Of a stretch of DNA of 64,000 nt, positions 16,465-25,700 are shown piece by piece. This stretch comes from Lachnospiraceae bacterium AC2028 (GTDB lineage Bacteria > Bacillota > Clostridia > Lachnospirales > Lachnospiraceae). The notes under the pieces are model-generated. The model did not search any database. It was not told the origin of the DNA and saw only the letters and a program-made list of their open reading frames with translations. Positions within the stretch are counted from its first letter, which is position 1. Every line of letters starts with the position of its first letter. The DNA is taken from positions 124,001-188,000 of the forward strand of contig JNJD01000007.1 of NCBI GenBank assembly GCA_000702685.1, in the 5' to 3' direction. A program made the position numbers and the translations under genes.

Positions 16465-17211
16465 TCAGTTCTTCTTACCCTGATTTGCTACAGCTTCCAT
16501 CTTAGCCTTAAGAGCTTCCTGGTCGCCGAGATAATAATGTCTTATAACCTTCATATCATCATCGAATTCATATACAAGAGGCACTGCGGTGGGGATATTG
16601 ACTCCGATGATATCGTCATTCGACATATTGTCGAAGTACTTAACAAGTGCTCTGAGGGAATTACCGTGAGCTGCGATGATGACTCTCTTGCCGGCCATGA
16701 TATCCTTCTTGATCGTCTCTTCAAAATAGGGAACAACTCTTTCGATAGTTGTCTCAAGGCTCTCATTCTTGGGAAGAAGGCTCTTGTCGACATCCCTGTA
16801 CATAGCCTGCTTGGTAGCGCTTCTGTCATCGTCATCGGAAAGCTCGGGAGGCTTAACGTCGAAGGAACGTCTCCAGATCTTAACCTGGTCCTCACCGTAC
16901 TTTTCCGCAGTTTCGGATTTGTTGAGTCCCTGAAGAGCTCCGTAGTGACGCTCGTTAAGCTTCCATGACTTATTGACCGGAAGCCATGCTCTGTCCATGC
17001 TGTCGAGTGTTATATTAAGCGTATGGATGGCTCTCTTGAGATATGAGGTATAGCAGACATCGAAATCATATCCTTCATCCTTAAGAGTCTTGCCGGCAAG
17101 CTTAGCCTCTTCAACGCCTTTCTCACTGAGATCCACGTCCATCCAGCCTGTGAAAAGATTCAGCTTATTCCATTCGCTCTCGCCATGTCTTAATAAAACT
17201 AACTTTTTCAT
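16465..17211 (-). CDS. gpmA: 2,3-bisphosphoglycerate-dependent phosphoglycerate mutase
   Basis: 248 residues; interconverts 3- and 2-phosphoglycerate. It has the full active site: [17 protein letters not shown] (phospho-accepting His), [26 protein letters not shown] (acid/base Glu), [12 protein letters not shown] and [13 protein letters not shown] (second His). This form needs no metal, unlike the Mn-dependent GpmI. The ATG at 17211 has AAAAGGAG well placed; a TTG one codon before is a less likely start. It is 36 bases behind a DtxR-family regulator and 23 bases ahead of the HMA gene, in one operon under the operator at 17669. A glycolytic enzyme in a metal-regulator operon is unusual. Confidence 0.96.
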   Translation of the reverse strand: MKKLVLLRHGESEWNKLNLFTGWMDVDLSEKGVEEAKLAGKTLKDEGYDFDVCYTSYLKRAIHTLNITLDSMDRAWLPVNKSWKLNERHYGALQGLNKSETAEKYGEDQVKIWRRSFDVKPPELSDDDDRSATKQAMYRDVDKSLLPKNESLETTIERVVPYFEETIKKDIMAGKRVIIAAHGNSLRALVKYFDNMSNDDIIGVNIPTAVPLVYEFDDDMKVIRHYYLGDQEALKAKMEAVANQGKKN

Positions 17212-17247
17212 CAATAATCTCCTTTTTTTATTCCTGTCCGTTAATAC

Positions 17248-17637
17248 TTACAACATGCCAACGTTCTGTGCCTTGGGTTTTGATTGATAATCCATAAGAC
17301 ACCTGTAAGTCTCGTCGCTTATCGCATGCTCGATCATGCAGGCATCCGAGGAAGCGGTCTCCTCGCTGACGCCGATCTTCATAAGGATCTTGGTTATAAG
17401 AATATGCTTGCTGAGTACGTTCTCAGCGGTCTTCCTTCCCTCTTCCGAAAAAGAGATATAACCTTCTTCATCAAAGCTTATAAGACCGTCCTTGCGGAGT
17501 TTTTTCATTGCATTGCTTACGCTGGGCTTTGTTACACCGAGATATTTGGCAATGTCCACAGATCTGACATTTCCCTTTTCACGCTTTAGTATCAATATGC
17601 TTTTGAGATAATCTTCCGATGAATTCCTAAAAGTCAT
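17248..17637 (-). CDS. DtxR-family metal-dependent repressor 1 (mixed ligand set)
   Basis: 129 residues, the short form with no C-terminal SH3 domain. The winged helix reads VDIAKYLGVTKPSVSNAMKKLRKDG (28-51, in part). Metal ligands by alignment with DtxR/MntR: Asp9 (SSEDYL), where MntR has Asp8 and DtxR has Met10; His78; and Cys100, Glu103, His104 in DACMIEH, where DtxR has C102-x2-E-H and MntR has E99-x2-E-H. So it combines an MntR-like Asp with a DtxR-like Cys. An operator lies 32-49 bases upstream, consistent with autoregulation. It is the first gene of the operon that continues into gpmA and the HMA gene. Confidence 0.93.
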   Translation of the reverse strand: MTFRNSSEDYLKSILILKREKGNVRSVDIAKYLGVTKPSVSNAMKKLRKDGLISFDEEGYISFSEEGRKTAENVLSKHILITKILMKIGVSEETASSDACMIEHAISDETYRCLMDYQSKPKAQNVGML

Positions 17638-17668
17638 GTCCCGCTTCTCTCAGAAATAGTACTAACTC

Positions 17669-17686
17669 AGTTAGCAGAAACTAACC
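17669..17686. promoter_or_regulatory. GGTTAG-N6-CTAACC operator, DtxR1-gpmA-HMA operon
   Basis: AGTTAGCAGAAACTAACC, one outer mismatch. An extra CTAAC half-site lies just to the left (17662-17666). It precedes the regulator gene by 32 bases. Confidence 0.75.
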
Positions 17687-17698
17687 TATTTATAAAAC

Positions 17699-17776
17699 AA
17701 AGGGACGATCATTTTTTCAAACTGCAAGCAAATTATGAGTGGTTTAGGAGGTAAGTTTGAATGGGATCGTCCCTTT
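17699..17776. repeat. Long inverted repeat with GGGACGATC arms
   Basis: AAAGGGACGATC (17699-17710) and GATCGTCCCTTT (17765-17776) are exact complements around a 54-base interior. It sits past the end of the feoAB/Cys-rich gene run and before the DtxR1 operator. The GGGACG core recurs at 40051 and 47327. It may end the feo transcript on the minus strand. Confidence 0.65.
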
Positions 17777-17793
17777 ATTTCCGATAGAAATAA

Positions 17794-17967
17794 TTATCTT
17801 TTATCCGGAACGGATCTGCAGATATCCTTCCTCGGGCAGCTTCCGGCCATGGGGCAGCCGATGCAGTGCCTGCCTTTTTTCTTTTCCTTATAGATATAGA
17901 GGCAGGCAGCTGTAAGGCAAACCGCAAGGATGAGAATTATTATGATATTTGCAATCAATGCGTTCAT
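17794..17967 (-). CDS. FeoB-associated Cys-rich membrane protein
   Basis: 57 residues. One N-terminal membrane helix (about 4-25, NIIIILILAVCLTAACLYIY) is followed by a basic KEKKKG and a Cys-rich tail with five cysteines after residue 33: HCIGCPMAGSCPRKDIC. This is the pattern of the small proteins often encoded after feoB and thought to assist iron transfer. Its ATG shares a base with the feoB stop codon (TAATG), so translation is coupled. It is the last gene of feoA-feoB. Confidence 0.88.
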   Translation of the reverse strand: MNALIANIIIILILAVCLTAACLYIYKEKKKGRHCIGCPMAGSCPRKDICRSVPDKR

Positions 17968-19958
17968 TAACCGAGTTTGTACTCCGCAGCGATCTTTTTA
18001 TTATTGCTCTTAATGATAACAGTAATGATGGCTGCAAAGCAAATGACTGCGATAAGTCCGCCAACAAATCCGGCTCCGATCGATCCGGTAACGATGATCG
18101 TTCCGATCTGATATACGAGGAATCCTACGGTAAATCCGGTTGCAAGCTGAAGTCCTATAGCGCCCCAGAGCCACTTTGCGGATTTCATCTCGGAGTTCAT
18201 TGCACCGAGCGCCGCGAAGCAGGGAGGAGTGTAAAGGTTGAACATGAGATATGCGAGTGCTGCAACCTTGGTGATACCCATAGCCGCAGCAACGGCATTT
18301 CCTTCACCGATGAGTTCAAGCTCTTCGGTATCGATGAAATTGGTGATTGCAAAGCAGGTAGCGATTGTTCCGACAACGTTCTCTTTTGCTATAAAGCCGG
18401 TGATAGCTGCTGCGGCAAGCTGCCAGGAAACAATGCCTACGACGGGGACAAGGAGAAGTGCGAAGGGTCCTGCAACACTTGCAAGGATGGAAGTATCTTC
18501 CATTCCCTCTTCGACTACTTCGAAGTGCCAGTTGAAGGACTGCATTATCTGAACAACGGTATTACATACAAGGATGATGGTTCCTGCCTTTACAATATAT
18601 GCCTTACCGCGCTCGAGCATACTCTTGAATGCAAATCCGAGGCTGGGAACCTTATATTCCGGAAGCTCAATGATGAAGAAGCTCTTGCGGTATCTTGCGC
18701 CGGTGATGGCCTTGATAAGAAGTGCTCCCAGAAGAACAAGGATCACTCCGAGTGCGTAGCATACGAAACTTACCCATGTCGACTCGGGGAAAAATGCTCC
18801 GGCAAAGAGTGCGATGACGGGAAGCTTTGCTCCGCAAGGCATAAATGTTGCAAGCATAGCGGTGCTTCTGCGCTCTCTTTCATTCTTGATCGTACGGCAT
18901 GCCATGATCGCAGGGATTCCGCACCCCGTACCGATGATCATGGGGATGACTGATTTTCCGGAAAGACCGACCTTCTTGAATATAGGATCAAGAACAACGG
19001 TAGCTCTTGCCATGTATCCGCAGTCCTCGAGGAGTGCGATGAGAAAATACATTACCATAACGAGGGGAAGGAAACCGATAACGGCTCCTACACCTCCGAT
19101 GATACCATCGATCAGCAGTGCATAGAGCAGAGGATTTGCATCACCAAGCTGCTCTCCCGCCCACTCCTGGAATGTCTCGATCCATCCGACAAGGATATCT
19201 GCAAGCCATGTTCCCACGGTAGTCTGGCTGATATAGAATACAACAAACATTATTGCCGCGAAGATAATGATTCCGATTATGGGATTGGTAACGACCTTAT
19301 CGATCGCATCGCCCTTGGTCTTATCCTTGGTAAGAGTCTTTCTTACTTCAACATCCTTAACTACTCCGTTGACAAAATCAAATCTCTTTCTGTCCGCAGC
19401 TTCTACCGCTTCCTTACTGGAAAGATCAATGTCTCCCTGATGATAAGGAGCTTTCTGTCCCTTGCCCTCAAGGCTTGCAGCAAGAGCTACCGCCTCCTTG
19501 ATTCCCTTTTCGGAAGTGGATACGGTGTTGATGACGGGACATCCGAGCTTTTCGGCGAGAACAACTTCATTGATCTTGTTGCCCTTCTTATCATTAACAT
19601 CGCTCTTATTGAGGGCGACAACAACGGGGATTCCGAGCTCAAGGAGCTGGGTGGTGAAGAAAAGGCTTCTGCTCAGGTTTGTCGCATCGACTATGTTGAT
19701 GATGGCATCGGGATGCTCATTCTTAACATATCCGCTTGTGATGCTCTCCTCCGAAGTGAAGGGAGACATGGAATAAGCTCCGGGAAGGTCAACAGCGATA
19801 AGTTCCTTACCACTGTCGTTGTACTTTTCCTTGATCTTGCTCTCCTTCCTGTCGACGGTAACACCAGCCCAGTTACCGATCTTCTCATTTCTTCCCGTCA
19901 GCGCGTTGTACATTGTCGTCTTACCGCTGTTGGGATTTCCTGTCAGTGCAATCCTCAT
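17967..19958 (-). CDS. feoB: Ferrous iron transporter FeoB
   Basis: 663 residues. The N-terminal G domain has G1 GNPNSGKTT (7-15), the switch region IGNWAGVTVDRKE, G3 VDLPGAYSMSPFTSEE and G4 NKSD. A helical linker follows, then the polytopic transport domain with the two Gate motifs (MARATVVLDP and IPAIMACRTIKNERERR regions). FeoB moves Fe(II) across the membrane using the GTPase as a switch. It is shorter than E. coli FeoB (773), normal for Gram-positive forms. It is 30 bases behind feoA and overlaps the small Cys-rich gene. Control is by three operators upstream of feoA. Confidence 0.98.
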   Translation of the reverse strand: MRIALTGNPNSGKTTMYNALTGRNEKIGNWAGVTVDRKESKIKEKYNDSGKELIAVDLPGAYSMSPFTSEESITSGYVKNEHPDAIINIVDATNLSRSLFFTTQLLELGIPVVVALNKSDVNDKKGNKINEVVLAEKLGCPVINTVSTSEKGIKEAVALAASLEGKGQKAPYHQGDIDLSSKEAVEAADRKRFDFVNGVVKDVEVRKTLTKDKTKGDAIDKVVTNPIIGIIIFAAIMFVVFYISQTTVGTWLADILVGWIETFQEWAGEQLGDANPLLYALLIDGIIGGVGAVIGFLPLVMVMYFLIALLEDCGYMARATVVLDPIFKKVGLSGKSVIPMIIGTGCGIPAIMACRTIKNERERRSTAMLATFMPCGAKLPVIALFAGAFFPESTWVSFVCYALGVILVLLGALLIKAITGARYRKSFFIIELPEYKVPSLGFAFKSMLERGKAYIVKAGTIILVCNTVVQIMQSFNWHFEVVEEGMEDTSILASVAGPFALLLVPVVGIVSWQLAAAAITGFIAKENVVGTIATCFAITNFIDTEELELIGEGNAVAAAMGITKVAALAYLMFNLYTPPCFAALGAMNSEMKSAKWLWGAIGLQLATGFTVGFLVYQIGTIIVTGSIGAGFVGGLIAVICFAAIITVIIKSNNKKIAAEYKLG

Positions 19959-19988
19959 TTTTTAATCCTCTCTTATATAAAAATGATT

Positions 19989-20207
19989 TTAGATCTCTAT
20001 AGCTGCCGCAAGTTCGGGATCGATATTATATCTGGCATCCTTGATGGAAACGACCAGGTTTTTCTTCTTATCGACGACGGTTATGTTCTCACCGCTGTAA
20101 CATCCGAGAGTAAAAAGAAAACTTTCCATTTCCTCATCGCCATCCGTATCGATCTTCTTGATCACGTATTCGGTTCCGAGTTTTGCATCATTAAGAGTCA
20201 TATTCAT
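19989..20207 (-). CDS. feoA: FeoA, SH3-like partner of FeoB
   Basis: 72 residues with the FeoA opening TLNDAKLGTEYVIKKID, a central turn and a C-terminal VVSIKDARYNIDPELAAAIEI (in part) that resembles the ligand segment of FeoA domains. FeoA acts on FeoB in the cytoplasm. GGAGAAGGA precedes two possible ATGs (20207 and 20201); spacing does not decide between them. A consensus promoter with three operators lies upstream, divergent from DtxR2. Confidence 0.95.
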   Translation of the reverse strand: MNMTLNDAKLGTEYVIKKIDTDGDEEMESFLFTLGCYSGENITVVDKKKNLVVSIKDARYNIDPELAAAIEI

Positions 20208-20225
20208 ATCCTTCTCCGTTAAGCG

Positions 20226-20243
20226 GGTTAGCGTAATCTAACC
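20226..20243. promoter_or_regulatory. feoAB operator 1
   Basis: GGTTAGCGTAATCTAACC, perfect arms, in the feoA leader 19 bases upstream of the first ATG. Confidence 0.8.
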
Positions 20244-20259
20244 CATTGTCAAAAAGAAT

Positions 20260-20277
20260 GGTTAGCACAATCTAACC
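20260..20277. promoter_or_regulatory. feoAB operator 2
   Basis: GGTTAGCACAATCTAACC, perfect arms, beside the predicted transcription start. It begins 34 bp from operator 1 and 30 bp from operator 3, near whole numbers of helix turns. Confidence 0.8.
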
Positions 20278-20284
20278 GTCAATC

Positions 20285-20313
20285 ATTATAGTTAGCGCCA
20301 TCTAACTTGTCAA
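20285..20313 (-). promoter_or_regulatory. feoAB promoter with operator 3 filling the spacer
   Basis: Minus-strand TTGACA (20313-20308), exactly 17 bases, TATAAT (20290-20285): full consensus. The spacer holds AGTTAGCGCCATCTAACT (20290-20307), a copy of the shared palindrome, so repressor and polymerase must compete. Confidence 0.9.
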
Positions 20314-20429
20314 CGCTTTTTCCGCAGATTTTTTCTTTTTATGGAGATTAGCCGTACAAAATGGTATACTGACATAAACGATCCGTTTCTGTTCTTTCTA
20401 TAATATGATTATGAAAACAGGGGGCTTTT

Positions 20430-20807
20430 ATGGCACTTCAGGAATCAGGAGAAATGTATCTCGAGACAATACTCGTTCTTTCGGAGAAGATGGCTAATGT
20501 CCGTGCCATTGACATCGGTGAATATATGGGATTTTCCAAGCCCTCCGTAAGCCGTGCAATGGGGCTTCTGATAAATGACGGATATATCACAAGGGATGAA
20601 GAAGGATATATAAAGCTGACGAAAGCCGGCGAAAAGATCGCAAAGCGCATCTATGAACGCCACACCGTACTGACCGAGCTTTTGATGGGGCTCGGAGTAG
20701 ATGCAAAAACTGCCACCGAGGATGCATGCAGGGTCGAGCATTATATCAGTGACAAAACCTTCAATGCTATCAAAGCACACAGCAAAAAATACGGAAAGAA
20801 GAAATAA
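20430..20807 (+). CDS. DtxR-family metal-dependent repressor 2 (iron-type ligand set)
   Basis: 125 residues, also without an SH3 domain. The winged helix reads IDIGEYMGFSKPSVSRAMGLL (27-47, in part). Ligands by alignment: Met9 (SGEMYL, as DtxR Met10), His78, and Cys100, Glu103, His104 in DACRVEH (as DtxR C102/E105/H106). This is the classic iron-type set, unlike repressor 1. It is divergent from feoA and shares the three-operator region, so it is the best candidate for the iron-responsive binder. The lost SH3 domain may be supplied in trans by FeoA (speculative). GGGGG precedes the ATG. Confidence 0.93.
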   Translation: MALQESGEMYLETILVLSEKMANVRAIDIGEYMGFSKPSVSRAMGLLINDGYITRDEEGYIKLTKAGEKIAKRIYERHTVLTELLMGLGVDAKTATEDACRVEHYISDKTFNAIKAHSKKYGKKK

Positions 20808-20822
20808 TGATACTGACCATCG

Positions 20823-20847
20823 GGGCAGCCGGCAGGCTGCCCTTTTT
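20823..20847 (+). terminator. Terminator of DtxR2
   Basis: GGGCAGCC / GGCTGCCC with a four-base loop, then five T residues. Confidence 0.93.
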
Positions 20848-21025
20848 CATATCGGGAAAAATCTGCCGAAATCACCTGTTGACTTTTTGTTTAATATTAT
20901 TGTGAAAACGTATTTCTTCTTAAATAATGCAAATATTCACAAAAATATGTCCGAATGTGATAAAATATAGGGGTTGAAATGCCGATATATCATTTGAATA
21001 ATACGGCTTTCCGACAGGGGAACTT

Positions 21026-21487
21026 ATGAGGATGAATTCATCACTTCTAAAATCTAACAGAGGTGCTTCTTTAGTATTGGTGTCTGCATTCAGCGTTATC
21101 ATAATCGGTATCGCTGTAACCCTGACTATCATCAGCTCTCTCCTTTTATCCAAAGCCAATGCGGTCAAAAGCCAGGGACAGGCATATGAGCTTGCCACAT
21201 CTCTATCTTCGCGTCTCGAAGAACTAATCCTTAACGAATCGGCCGGAGGCAATAAATCATGTATAGATCTTGAAACCTTCATTCCCATGGGATCCAAAGA
21301 AGGCGACATCATTCCCACCACAAACGGTTTTGACGGCATCCCGGATTCTTCCGTGACCGCTCATATTTCCAGAGATGATAATGACGGCCATTACACACTG
21401 ACCGTCACAGCTACCGCTGCGCGGGAGACATATATCAGAGTTACGGAATATACAGGTAATGTCACAGCCGGTTATGAAAGAAGATGA
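21026..21487 (+). CDS. PilX/GspK-like minor prepilin
   Basis: 153 residues. After a short leader ending SNRG comes ASLVLVSAFSVIIIGIAVTL, a prepilin-like hydrophobic helix (13-35). Cleavage after Gly13 would leave Leu, not Glu, at position +5. Absence of Glu5 is the known feature of GspK/PilX-type tip subunits. The rest is a small soluble domain ending in beta strands. It is the first gene of the pilus operon, seven bases before the next, and likely helps start pilus assembly. Family assignment is by topology and position, not by strong sequence identity. Confidence 0.75.
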   Translation: MRMNSSLLKSNRGASLVLVSAFSVIIIGIAVTLTIISSLLLSKANAVKSQGQAYELATSLSSRLEELILNESAGGNKSCIDLETFIPMGSKEGDIIPTTNGFDGIPDSSVTAHISRDDNDGHYTLTVTATAARETYIRVTEYTGNVTAGYERR

Positions 21488-21494
21488 TCATTGT

Positions 21495-21845
21495 ATGAAG
21501 AGATCAGTTATCCGTAATTTCATACAGGAAAACCGCGGCGAAACGCTCGTGGAAGTAATGGTCGCATTCATCGTACTGATGATAGTGATCGCTACTTTCA
21601 CCGCTTCGATCAACAGTGCAAGTGCAGCGGTAAACAATTCGAAGGACATAAGGCAGAGGTCCGACAGCGACTATGTCACGCTTCACGAATCGCTGAACAC
21701 GGAGAACCTTACGCATTCGATCGGTACGAAGAGTTCGGATCCATCTTCTCCCACAACGATCACCATAACGGGAACCGACGGAAACATTACATTAAGCGCT
21801 TATAAATACAGAGCGGGTGAAACCGATTACTGGGTATTCAGATGA
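21495..21845 (+). CDS. PilV/GspI-like minor prepilin
   Basis: 116 residues from MKRSVIRNF. The class III signal NRG is followed by ETLVEVMVAFIVLMIVIATF (16-35), with Glu at mature +5. The soluble part is short (about 75 residues) and rich in Ser/Thr. I chose ATG 21495 because the longer in-frame start would overlap the previous gene by 29 bases and lengthen the leader beyond the usual size. Its stop overlaps the next start (ATGA), so translation is coupled. Confidence 0.8.
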   Translation: MKRSVIRNFIQENRGETLVEVMVAFIVLMIVIATFTASINSASAAVNNSKDIRQRSDSDYVTLHESLNTENLTHSIGTKSSDPSSPTTITITGTDGNITLSAYKYRAGETDYWVFR

Positions 21846-22741
21846 TAGAAAGACTGTTTTCAAAACAGCATAACCGTGGGAATGCCGGCTTTACTCTCGT
21901 AGAGCTTCTGGTATCCATGACCCTGACCGCGATCTTTGCGACCGCAGTCATTGCTATCATGCCCTCCGCCACCAAGATCTACATGCAGATCCAGGATACG
22001 AGCAGAGCACAGATCGTAGCTGACATGATCGTAGATGCACTCAGGGAAGAATGTGCGGATTCATATATAGAAGACTACGCATCCGTAAAGATAATACAGG
22101 CGGGTGATTCTGCGGACGGAGACAAGGATTTCCTGAAGATATTCGAAACGGCTCCTCTTCAATGCGATACTTCCGGCAATGTACTCGTGGTAAGAAAGTC
22201 ATCAGGATACTGTGAAGCAATCTATACTTGCATGAACATTTCACAGAGCAATTACCAGAGCGTATATGACATTGACAGAATGAACGGAACTTTCAGGAAC
22301 GAAAACGGAATTTCCTCCAGGGCTGTTTACAGATTCTTCCGTTCACAAAACGGCGGCATCACACCGTCCGATGAAACACTTCAGGGATACGTTCATTACG
22401 GATTCTATCAATGTGGAAAGACTCCGAAGACATTCAGCGATTCCGACTCTCCCGCATACGGACCTGTAACCGTAAGCTGCATCTTCCCTGCATCCAGATA
22501 CGATTACACCAATCCGTTTACCAACGATTCATATAACGGGTATACCGTTAAACTGTTATTCTCCGATCTCAGTTACACCGTCGCTTCGGATGAGACCGAA
22601 GTGAGCGGATATACACAGAGACCCGCAAGCGTTAAGGTTACCGTGGAAGTATACAAATCGTCATACAGTGAACAGTCACCGCATACTCTTGTCTATACAC
22701 GTACCGCACTCCTTCTTTTTGCAGAGGATACAACAAGATGA
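21842..22741 (+). CDS. PilW/GspJ-like minor prepilin
   Basis: 299 residues. Leader MIERLFSKQHNRGNAG, then FTLVELLVSMTLTAIFATAV, the standard N-methylation and assembly segment with Glu +5. The long soluble domain has a few cysteines (DREEC-like region near 60 and YTCMN near 130). Size and place fit the PilW/GspJ subunit of the tip complex. ATGA overlaps at both ends join it to its neighbours. Confidence 0.85.
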   Translation: MIERLFSKQHNRGNAGFTLVELLVSMTLTAIFATAVIAIMPSATKIYMQIQDTSRAQIVADMIVDALREECADSYIEDYASVKIIQAGDSADGDKDFLKIFETAPLQCDTSGNVLVVRKSSGYCEAIYTCMNISQSNYQSVYDIDRMNGTFRNENGISSRAVYRFFRSQNGGITPSDETLQGYVHYGFYQCGKTPKTFSDSDSPAYGPVTVSCIFPASRYDYTNPFTNDSYNGYTVKLLFSDLSYTVASDETEVSGYTQRPASVKVTVEVYKSSYSEQSPHTLVYTRTALLLFAEDTTR

Positions 22742-25700
22742 TCCTTTCCGGAAAAAGAAAACAGAATAATGCCGGCTTTACGCTGGTGGAAATGATAGTA
22801 GTCCTGATCGTATTGGGAATACTTGCTTCGGCTGCGGTTTACGGCATCATTTCATACATTAACCTGACCCGTTACAACACCAACCAGGAAAATGCGGAAT
22901 CCGTTTATCAGTCCGTCCAGGCTTCGCTGAATCACATGTCCGAAAACGGAACGCTTGAAAGCTGGGCGAAGAACCTGTCTGAAACGATTGGAACCGCGGA
23001 TGAATACGACAGCAACAATCCTGCGGCTTCGGAGACTTCGGATAATATCTACAATGAAGGTTACTTCAATTTCTTCGGAAGCGATCTCGATACCAATTCT
23101 CTTCCCGGCCAGTCGGCCCATATGAGATATACGGTAACATATCATCCTTCATATACTCCGGGAAATACCGATTCTCAGAGCAAATGTATATATGACCTTA
23201 TCTATCAGGAATTCAAATCCACCGATATCCTGAAAGGCCTTATCACCGTTGAATTCGATGTCGAAAAGGCTCTTGATGCGACCGGAACGCTTCGTTACAG
23301 TGCAAGCGTTTATTCTGTCTTCTATGACAGCACAAGAACCGTCTGGGATGCGGTTGCCAAGAATAATATAGATACACTGAAGGTACCGTTCAGGGATGAA
23401 AGCTACAGAAGCAGCACAAGTCTTGTCGGATATATCGCCGGCAGGAACGGACAGATGGTGGTTGACTCCGTATTTGTACCTGCGGAAGCCGAAGTCAATG
23501 ACTTTACGATCAGGAACGGCGAAACACTGGATATAACCTGGTCGGTAAATTCGGACGGTCAGCCGGTCACGGGTAAGCCCGATCATATTCACTACACCTT
23601 CGCACTGTATGATGACGATAAGAGAAATGTCCTGAACCAGAAACCGTTCAGCTACCTTGTAGTGAACGAAAATTCGCTATTTGAAGGCAAGCCTTACGAA
23701 ACCCTTTATTCCAAGGGCTTTTATGAGGTGCTTAAATTCTCGGATGACACCAATCCTCTTTATATGGCCAAGGATACATTCCAGGACGGACTGACCAGGT
23801 CTCTGGATTTTGCGACACATACCGGAACCGAACACTTCACGGTCGTCTATACGAAGGAAAGCGTCACCGACAAACGCGGAATCCCCCTGACTGTTTACAG
23901 GGCATCCGTCCATACTACCGGTAAAGTTTTCGTCCATAACGTTACAAGTAACACAGACAATTTCAACTACAACAATGACTGGAACAACGTAAAAGAATCC
24001 GATAAATACTACGAGTTCCCTCTCACGATCTCCTATGAGATATATGACGCATACGGAACTACCATATCCGAAAAGCTTTCCTATACTCTTTCACTGGATT
24101 CAATGATGTCGAGAAATGTCCTGGACATTGCCACGACAGGCAATTGGACCACCACCAGGCTCTACAATTTCAGCATCAACAGACTCATCAACGGGAACAA
24201 GAATTTTCTCACATCCAATTCCCTTCCCGTTAATATATTCGTATCGATGGCAGCCGAAAGCGATGATTTCGGTTCCACGCATCAGACCTTTAACAGAGCT
24301 ACAGCTTATGCTTCGGATATCCTCTATGCGGACCGTGCACTGGACGATCCCATATATTACGTATCCGAAGGAAAATACAGCTATGTCAGAAATGCGGCAT
24401 ACCGTGAATCCGGCCGCGGATATGCGGTAGTCAATTCTTATTTCGGCGATCTCGGTAAGGGCAGTGACGGAACCAAACCGTCGGAAAACAGTAACGGCGG
24501 TGTCACAACTTTCGACCAGGATTCCGTCATCACTTGCTACCGCCATCTCTACAACATAAGAATGCTTGATTCGCACACCGGATACGACCATTATTACTAC
24601 CGGATCCAAAGGGATCTCAACTGGTACACGATAGATAAGCATCTCGGAACGGAAAAATACTACAGCGATGTAGTAGTCTATTCCGCTGTTTCCGGCGGTA
24701 CATCATTGTCAAGATACTCGCCCGTACCGATCCCGGCACCGTCGAACGATCCCGCAAGCAGAAAACTTTACGGTGACCAGCTTGCGGTCGTATCCTTCCC
24801 TTCAATTTACAATCTGAAGGCCAAATCGGTCCTCATCGCGGAAGAGAATTCTCTCACGGGAGAAACTTCCGTCATCAACAACGTGCAGATGAGACTGTCA
24901 TCCTTCTTTAACAAGAATAACATTGCTACCAATCTGAACGGATTCGGACTTATCAATATCAACAGGGGAACAATCATCAATATCCGTGCAAACGGAATGA
25001 CTCTCACTCTCGACAACAAGCCGGAAGGCTCACCCGATGACAGGGCAGCCATTGCCCAGGCAGTCGCGTTAATGCTTTCCGGTGAAATATACTCGTTCGA
25101 GCCTGTCACTTTTCAGCCAAGTTCACCCATAGGAGGCCTGGTCGGGACCAATGTCGGTAAAGTAGGATCGGATGAAGATCTTCCCGTGGAAGAAAACACG
25201 ATCCGTTTCAGCAACTGCATAACAACATCACTCTTCCGGGATGCATCCGATAACTGGCATCTTTACCGCGTTTCGGCCTGCGGCGGAATCGTCGGGGACA
25301 ACGGATCATCGGCCGTGGGCGGCAACCATACAGGTTATATGCATGGTCATCTCGAAGCGACCGGGCATTTCGTATCCGCAGGCATGTATGATGTAGCCAG
25401 TGTCCTCGGTTATTCCATGTCGAACATAGACGCATTCATCCGTGTCGACAACAGGGAAAGCGATCAGGACAAGATCATCGTCGATACAGGTTCGGTTTCA
25501 TCCATGCTCTATTGCACATGCGACGCAGTCGGCGGTGCGATCGGAAGCATTTCGAGCAGCAACCTCTGTCAGAACACCAACATCGCACGACTTGCCGCGT
25601 CCGCTGATGACCGGGGAGTACTTTCCGTGGCGGAGGATCCGCTTTACAACTCTCCCAATCCGCTGAACAGACATGAGTATGCGGTTGATGTATACCTTGA

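Noticed and set aside
17761-17787. Eight-codon plus-strand frame after AGGAGG inside the long inverted repeat
   Set aside because: It lies within the repeat arm, has no family resemblance and is probably chance.
17949-18953. A 334-codon open frame on the plus strand opposite feoB
   Set aside because: It has extreme Cys/Asp/Ser composition, no ribosome site, and lies wholly antisense to a clear feoB with intact motifs. It is a shadow of codon bias.
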